11,234 nucleotides of DNA, from the NCBI GenBank assembly GCA_012728155.1, contig JAAYFR010000263.1, positions 1 through 11,234 of the forward strand, in the 5' to 3' direction. Below the pieces are notes generated by a model. That model saw nothing but the letters and a program-made list of their open reading frames with translations. It was not told the DNA's origin and did no database searches. Position 1 is the stretch's first letter. Every line of letters starts with the position of its first letter. The DNA comes from Bacteroidales bacterium (GTDB lineage Bacteria; Bacteroidota; Bacteroidia; Bacteroidales; Dysgonomonadaceae). The translations under genes and the position numbers were made by a program. Shown here piece after piece: positions 7,608-11,234 of the stretch.

Positions 7608-8831
7608 CTGTTTATAGTATGTGGTTTGCTCATCTCCTTCGCTTCAACTGCCCGGGAGGTGAAAGTGAAGACGGGGATAGAGGTGTTGAAAGAGTCTGAC
7701 TTCAAGATACTGCAAGGGAAACGTATCGGTCTGATTACCAACCCTACCGGCGTTGACAATAACTTAAAATCGACGATCGATATCCTGCATGAAGCACCCA
7801 ATTTGCAACTCGTAGCACTTTACGGCCCCGAACATGGTGTACGTGGTGATATGTATGCCGGCGATAAAATCGAATCAAGTACCGATCCCAATACCGGCCT
7901 ACCCGTCCATTCACTTTATGGAGCGACCAGAAAACCGACCAAAGAGATGCTGGAGGGTGTAGAGGTGCTGGTTTATGATATCCAAGATATAGGATGCCGA
8001 TCCTATACCTATATCTCGACCCTGTTTCTGGCAATGCAGGCCGCAGCAGAGAACAAGATCGAATTTGTGGTTCTCGACCGTCCCAATCCGTTAGGGGGGT
8101 TGAAAGTGGAAGGCAATCTGGTGGAAGAGGGCTTCTTCTCATTTGTCAGTCAATTACCGATTCCCTATCTGTATGGGCTGACCTGCGGAGAATTGGCGGA
8201 GATGATTGTCGGTGAGGGAATGATTTCCCAGCCCTGTAAACTGACAGTGGTAAAGATGAAGAGATGGAGACGGAAGATGCATTTCGAAGATACCGGATTA
8301 CCTTGGATTCCCACCTCCCCCCATATCCCATTCGCCCACTCAGCCTATTTTTATCCCGTTTCCGGAATAGTAGGAGAGCTGGGCTATATGTCGATCGGCG
8401 TTGGGTACACACTCCCCTTTGAAATATTCGCCGCGGAATGGATCAACGCCGAAGAGTTCTCCAGAGCACTGAATAAAAAACAGTTAGCGGGAGTAGCATT
8501 CCGCCCTATCCATCTGAAACCCTACTATGCGGTGGGACAAGGAGCCCACTTTCAAGGCGTACAGATTTATCTGACCGACTTTGGGAAAGCACGTTTGTCG
8601 GATATCCAGTTTCATGTGATGGAAGTAGCTGCAACGCTCTATCCCGACAAAAAAGTGTTTGATCATGCTCCCGAAAACCGTTTCAATATGTTTGACAAAG
8701 TGAGCGGCAGCGATTTTATCCGTCTGGAGTTTTCAAAAAACCACCGTTTTGCCGATATTCAATCCTACTGGACAAAAGATGAAGATAGATTCAGACAATT
8801 ATCAAAGAAATATTATCTTTACAAATCATAA
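7593..8831 (+). CDS. namZ: Exo-beta-N-acetylmuramidase NamZ (DUF1343, GH171)
   Basis: Secreted protein of 412 residues. The DUF1343 family was founded as glycoside hydrolase GH171 by B. subtilis NamZ, which removes MurNAc from the non-reducing end of peptide-free glycan; Tannerella forsythia has homologues. Residues 1-20 are a signal peptide (LFIVCGLLISFASTA|R); the cysteine at 10 does not fit a lipobox, so a soluble periplasmic protein is more likely than a lipoprotein. Family landmarks run in order: KRIGLITNPTG, YGPEHGVRG with Glu80-His81 in the presumed active site, SLYGATRKPT, VYDIQDIGCRSYTY (127-140), VVLDRPNPLGG, and GLPWIPTSPHIP followed by YFYPVSGIVGELGYMSIGVGYTLPFE. Length is near the usual 400. 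It directly precedes the MurNAc uptake genes, with one base to the next possible start, so its product is presumably passed to them. Confidence 0.92.
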   Translation: MNKINLFIVCGLLISFASTAREVKVKTGIEVLKESDFKILQGKRIGLITNPTGVDNNLKSTIDILHEAPNLQLVALYGPEHGVRGDMYAGDKIESSTDPNTGLPVHSLYGATRKPTKEMLEGVEVLVYDIQDIGCRSYTYISTLFLAMQAAAENKIEFVVLDRPNPLGGLKVEGNLVEEGFFSFVSQLPIPYLYGLTCGELAEMIVGEGMISQPCKLTVVKMKRWRRKMHFEDTGLPWIPTSPHIPFAHSAYFYPVSGIVGELGYMSIGVGYTLPFEIFAAEWINAEEFSRALNKKQLAGVAFRPIHLKPYYAVGQGAHFQGVQIYLTDFGKARLSDIQFHVMEVAATLYPDKKVFDHAPENRFNMFDKVSGSDFIRLEFSKNHRFADIQSYWTKDEDRFRQLSKKYYLYKS

Positions 8832-8832
8832 G

Positions 8833-10014
8833 ATGAAAAATATGAATAAAATCAACACACCACAACTGAGCGGACGCTTGCTCTCACTCGATATCCTTCG
8901 AGGAATCACTATCGCTGGCATGATCATGGTCAATAATCCAGGCTCATGGAGTGCTGCCTATGCTCCCCTTCGCCACGCCCAATGGCACGGACTGACACCT
9001 ACCGACCTGGTTTTTCCATTTTTCATGTTTATCATGGGTGTATCCACCTATATGTCGCTACGCAAATTCCATTTTGAACCATCCAAAGCAGCTATTTGGA
9101 AAATTGTGCGTCGCACCATCCTTATCTTTGTGATAGGGTTAGCTTTAGGCTGGTTCGGCAAGTTGTGTAGCGGACTTGCATCCGGAGAGTCATTTTCACA
9201 AGCTGCCACCCATTTCGATACCCTCCGCATACTGGGTGTATTACAACGATTGGGGTTGGCCTATGGATTTGCAGCGCTGATCGCCATATTTGTAAAAAGT
9301 AAATATTTGCCATGGGTGATTGGAGTGCTGTTGACAGGCTACTTCCTGCTGCTGCAATTTGGGAAAGGATTCGAGATGTCGGAACAGAATATCATTTCCG
9401 TGGTTGACCGCGCCTTATTGGGTGCCGACCATATGTATAAGAATACCACTCCCTCAGGCGAACGAATCGCTTTTGACCCGGAAGGGTTACTCAGCACGCT
9501 TCCCTCCATCGCCCACGTACTGATTGGATTCCTTTTCGGGAAATTGATCATCGATAATCGGGATAACCATACCCGTGTAGAAAAGCTGTTGATCTGGGGG
9601 AGCATCCTCGCCTTTGCAGGATTACTGCTGCAATATGGCTGTCCGATCAACAAGAAGATATGGAGTCCTACCTTCGTCCTCACCACTACCGGATTTGCCG
9701 CTCAACTGTTAGGATTGCTTATCTGGATCATCGACATCAATAAAAAGGAGCGGTGGAGCCGGTTTTTTCATGCCTTTGGCGTCAATCCGCTTACCGTATA
9801 TGTTTTTGCCGGTGTATTCGCCACACTGCTCTCCAACATCAAGTTCACGATGCAGGGAAAAGCCATCTCCATCAAGGGGTTTCTCTATGAGGTCTTGCTA
9901 CGTCCGTGGGCAGGTGATTATTTCGGTTCGCTGCTCTACGCCCTTTTATTTGTCACCTTCTGCTGGCTCTTCGGCTATATCCTCTATAAACGAAATATAT
10001 ATATCAAATTATAG
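8833..10014 (+). CDS. murT: MurT-type inner-membrane MurNAc uptake protein (HGSNAT/DUF5009 family)
   Basis: Polytopic membrane protein of 393 residues with about ten hydrophobic segments. It belongs to the bacterial relatives of human heparan-alpha-glucosaminide N-acetyltransferase. The N-terminal signature is clear: LLSLDILRGITIAGMIMVNN, then RHAQWHGLTPTDLVFPFFMF. His48 of RHAQWHG aligns with the histidine of the HGSNAT 'HAxWNGLT' motif that is acetylated in that enzyme; a second histidine, His52, replaces its Asn. In T. forsythia, as I recall the published work, the gene at this position before kinase and murQ is needed together with the kinase for PTS-independent MurNAc uptake, hence the symbol. 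Whether all members transport or some transfer acetyl groups is open. Start: ATG 8833, one base after the namZ stop; ATG 8842 is an alternative carrying the 17-base repeat. The frame is open further upstream inside namZ, but that part is not family-like. Confidence 0.82.
   Translation: MKNMNKINTPQLSGRLLSLDILRGITIAGMIMVNNPGSWSAAYAPLRHAQWHGLTPTDLVFPFFMFIMGVSTYMSLRKFHFEPSKAAIWKIVRRTILIFVIGLALGWFGKLCSGLASGESFSQAATHFDTLRILGVLQRLGLAYGFAALIAIFVKSKYLPWVIGVLLTGYFLLLQFGKGFEMSEQNIISVVDRALLGADHMYKNTTPSGERIAFDPEGLLSTLPSIAHVLIGFLFGKLIIDNRDNHTRVEKLLIWGSILAFAGLLLQYGCPINKKIWSPTFVLTTTGFAAQLLGLLIWIIDINKKERWSRFFHAFGVNPLTVYVFAGVFATLLSNIKFTMQGKAISIKGFLYEVLLRPWAGDYFGSLLYALLFVTFCWLFGYILYKRNIYIKL
8840..8856 (+). repeat. 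17-base direct repeat at murT start region
   Basis: Second copy of atatgaataaaatcaac (first at 7591-7607). It includes the ATG at 8842 in the murT frame. The identity with the namZ start region slightly favours 8842 over 8833 as the working initiation codon. Confidence 0.6.
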
Positions 10015-10034
10015 TGTGCTTCGCACGATAAAAA

Positions 10035-10039
10035 AGGAG
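10035..10039 (+). promoter_or_regulatory. Shine-Dalgarno-like AGGAG before the GTG start of murK
   Basis: AGGAG follows a run of A residues and is separated by 5 bases from the GTG at 10045. This decides the start of the kinase gene, because no ATG precedes the first conserved motif in frame. A 4-base-pair stem GTGC/GCAC (10016-10019 with 10023-10026, loop TTC) lies just upstream. Strong Shine-Dalgarno sequences are uncommon in Bacteroidota and none of the other starts here has one this clear. Confidence 0.6.
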
Positions 10040-10044
10040 TAGCT

Positions 10045-10896
10045 GTGCAAATTGAAGATTTGGAAATTTTAATTGCCGATAGCGGGGCGACCAAGACAGA
10101 CTGGTGTCTTGCAAAAAACGGGAGATCGGTCTATCGTTTTTCTGGAGACGGGATCAGCCCCATCTATCAAACAGGGGAAAGCATCGCAGCAGAGATCAGA
10201 CTACAACTGCTTCCCCTCTTAAAAGAGGCCCATATAGGAGCGATCTATTTCTATGGAACAGGATGTATCCCGGAAAAAATAGATCTGGTGCGTGATGCGC
10301 TTTATCAATCGTTCCCTATCGACTCCATCCATGTTTATAGCGACCTGATTGCAGCTGCGCATAGCCTTTGCGGTCGCCAAGCCGGCATTGCTTCTATTCT
10401 GGGAACCGGAAGCAATTCCTGCGAATGGGACGGATTCAATATCAAGAAACAGATCTCCCCACTCGGTTATATTTTGGGCGACGAAGGAAGTGGTGCCCAA
10501 TTGGGGAAATTCCTGGTTGGCGACGCATTGAAAAATCAACTCACTGACGGCCTGAAAGAGGCACTATTCGATGAATATCAACTTACCACCGCCCTCATCA
10601 TCGAAAAAGTGTACCGTCAACCTTTCCCCAACCGATTTCTTGCTGGCCTTTGCCCGTTCCTGCTCAAACATATCGACGATCCCACGATCGGGCGAATCGT
10701 CTCCCGCAGTTTCTCCTCTTTTTTTGAAAGAAACGTGATGCAATATGATTATCAAAAAAATAAAGTTAATTTTGTGGGTTCAATCGCATGGCATTTCTCC
10801 CAGCCGTTAAGGGAGGTGGCAGAAGAAAAAGGGATCGAAATCGGAACCATTCTCCAATCACCCATGCAGGGATTGATCGACTATTATTATTGCTAA
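10045..10896 (+). CDS. murK: Amino-sugar kinase MurK (BadF/BadG/BcrA/BcrD ATPase family)
   Basis: Cytoplasmic kinase of 283 residues with the actin-like ATPase fold. The phosphate-1 motif is ADSGATKTDW (11-20); YGTGC lies near residue 70; YSDLIAAAHS carries Asp100 at the place of the catalytic Asp of human GlcNAc kinase; the phosphate-2 motif is LGTGSNS (119-125); ILGDEGSGAQLG is the connect region and FVGSIAWHF the adenosine-site strand. The order after murT and before murQ fits a MurNAc kinase producing MurNAc-6-phosphate, as MurK does in Clostridium acetobutylicum (which also accepts GlcNAc). In Tannerella the kinase is required with MurT for uptake, consistent with trapping of imported sugar. 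Translation starts at a GTG with a good ribosome site, 30 bases after murT. Family certain; MurNAc over GlcNAc preference is from context. Confidence 0.87.
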   Translation: MQIEDLEILIADSGATKTDWCLAKNGRSVYRFSGDGISPIYQTGESIAAEIRLQLLPLLKEAHIGAIYFYGTGCIPEKIDLVRDALYQSFPIDSIHVYSDLIAAAHSLCGRQAGIASILGTGSNSCEWDGFNIKKQISPLGYILGDEGSGAQLGKFLVGDALKNQLTDGLKEALFDEYQLTTALIIEKVYRQPFPNRFLAGLCPFLLKHIDDPTIGRIVSRSFSSFFERNVMQYDYQKNKVNFVGSIAWHFSQPLREVAEEKGIEIGTILQSPMQGLIDYYYC

Positions 10897-10920
10897 TTAC
10901 AAACCAACAATGAGACGACG

Positions 10921-10986
10921 ATGAAAATCGGAATTAATTGTCCCGATATGTCGGGTCGTCAAATCAAGAATCATGTCTTTTCTTAA
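10921..10986 (+). other. 21-codon open frame overlapping the murQ start, with internal hairpin
   Basis: The 76-base gap after murK contains an ATG at 10921 that opens a 21-codon frame (beginning MKIGINCPDM, ending at TAA 10984-10986) that overlaps the start of murQ by 14 bases in another frame. A 4-codon frame (ATG 10910) ends in an ATGA overlap with it. Within it lies a perfect 5-base-pair hairpin, CCCGA (10942-10946) with TCGGG (10951-10955) around TATG. I do not recognise the peptide. It may be chance, or a leader that couples or tunes murQ translation; no conservation data are available here. Confidence 0.25.
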
Positions 10987-11234
10987 AATAACGGAGCAGC
11001 CATCGCTCTACGATAACTTAGAACAAAAATCTCTCCTCGACATTCTCACAGAGATCAACCGGGAGGATCAGAAAGTGGCACTTGCCGTACAGAAAACTAT
11101 CCCCGAAATAGAGAAACTGACCACAGGCATAGTGGAAAGGATGCACCGGGGAGGGCGTCTTTTCTATATAGGTGCCGGCACGAGTGGCAGGCTCGGCGTG
11201 CTCGATGCCTCTGAAATTCCCCCTACCTTTGGCA
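10973..11234 (+). CDS. murQ: N-acetylmuramic acid 6-phosphate etherase, N-terminal part (3' end outside window)
   Basis: The first 87 codons of MurQ, the cytoplasmic SIS-domain lyase that removes the D-lactyl ether of MurNAc-6-phosphate to give GlcNAc-6-phosphate and D-lactate. The start ATG 10973 gives MSFLKITEQPSLYDNLEQKS, the usual N-terminal pattern (TE.....YDNLE.KS), followed by INREDQKVALAV and IPEIEKL. The hallmark GGRLFYIGAGTSGRLGVLD (60-78) follows, then ASEIPPTFG. Glu81 corresponds to the catalytic Glu83 of E. coli MurQ. The gene runs off the window with no sign of damage. It is the last step of the MurNAc branch supplied by namZ, murT and murK just upstream. No clear Shine-Dalgarno sequence precedes it. 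Confidence 0.95.
   Translation, partial: MSFLKITEQPSLYDNLEQKSLLDILTEINREDQKVALAVQKTIPEIEKLTTGIVERMHRGGRLFYIGAGTSGRLGVLDASEIPPTFG

Noticed and set aside
8749..8832. N-terminal extension of MurT into the end of namZ
   Set aside because: It would overlap namZ by over 80 bases and gives a hydrophilic non-family segment; ATG 8833 or 8842 begins just before the conserved SGRLLSLDILRG region.
1..11234. Mobile element, CRISPR array, tRNA or defence system
   Set aside because: No transposase or integrase motifs, no regularly spaced repeats and no cloverleaf-like sequence were seen on either strand; all long plus-strand frames have metabolic or wall-related assignments.

Overview
The window is a single run of nine same-strand genes, the first and last cut by the window edges. 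It looks like chromosomal DNA of a Bacteroidota bacterium, most likely order Bacteroidales (Dysgonomonadaceae, Tannerellaceae or Porphyromonadaceae-like). This rests on the gene types and order, on AT-rich translation starts that mostly lack Shine-Dalgarno sequences, and on a secreted protein with an SFS|Q-type signal cleavage site. No mobile element, tRNA, rRNA or CRISPR array was seen.

Layout: (1) bases 2-352, the end of folA (dihydrofolate reductase). (2) 357-3332, a 991-residue secreted multidomain protein with an Amidase_3-like catalytic core, a golvesin/xanthan-lyase-type beta domain inserted in it, a fibronectin III-like domain and an unassigned C-terminal region. (3) 3439-4905, a two-lobed family 2 glycosyltransferase. 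(4) 4970-6292, a SpoIID/LytB-family lytic transglycosylase with no signal peptide. (5) 6294-7565, an AmpG-like permease. (6) 7593-8831, a secreted DUF1343 protein, i.e. the exo-N-acetylmuramidase NamZ (GH171). (7) 8833-10014, a polytopic HGSNAT/DUF5009-type membrane protein, the MurT MurNAc uptake protein of Tannerella. (8) 10045-10896, a BadF/BadG-type amino-sugar kinase (MurK). (9) 10973 to the window end, the first 87 codons of murQ (MurNAc-6-phosphate etherase).

Together these form a peptidoglycan salvage locus. The amidase would strip stem peptides and NamZ would release free MurNAc from glycan ends, both outside the cytoplasm. AmpG would import disaccharide muropeptides, and MurT with MurK would import and phosphorylate MurNAc. 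MurQ would convert MurNAc-6-P to GlcNAc-6-P. The murT-murK-murQ order matches the cluster described in Tannerella forsythia, which lies downstream of a putative peptidoglycan recycling locus. That core is therefore known biology. The less explained members are the glycosyltransferase, the SpoIID protein without a visible export signal, and whether MurT is a plain transporter or an acetyl-transferring membrane enzyme.

Gaps are tight (4, 106, 64, 1, 27, 1, 30 and 76 bases). No convincing intrinsic terminator was seen, so one or two long transcripts are likely. The only gaps above about 60 bases (3333-3438, 4906-4969, 10897-10972) hold small inverted repeats, a shared 10-mer and a 21-codon open frame, described below.
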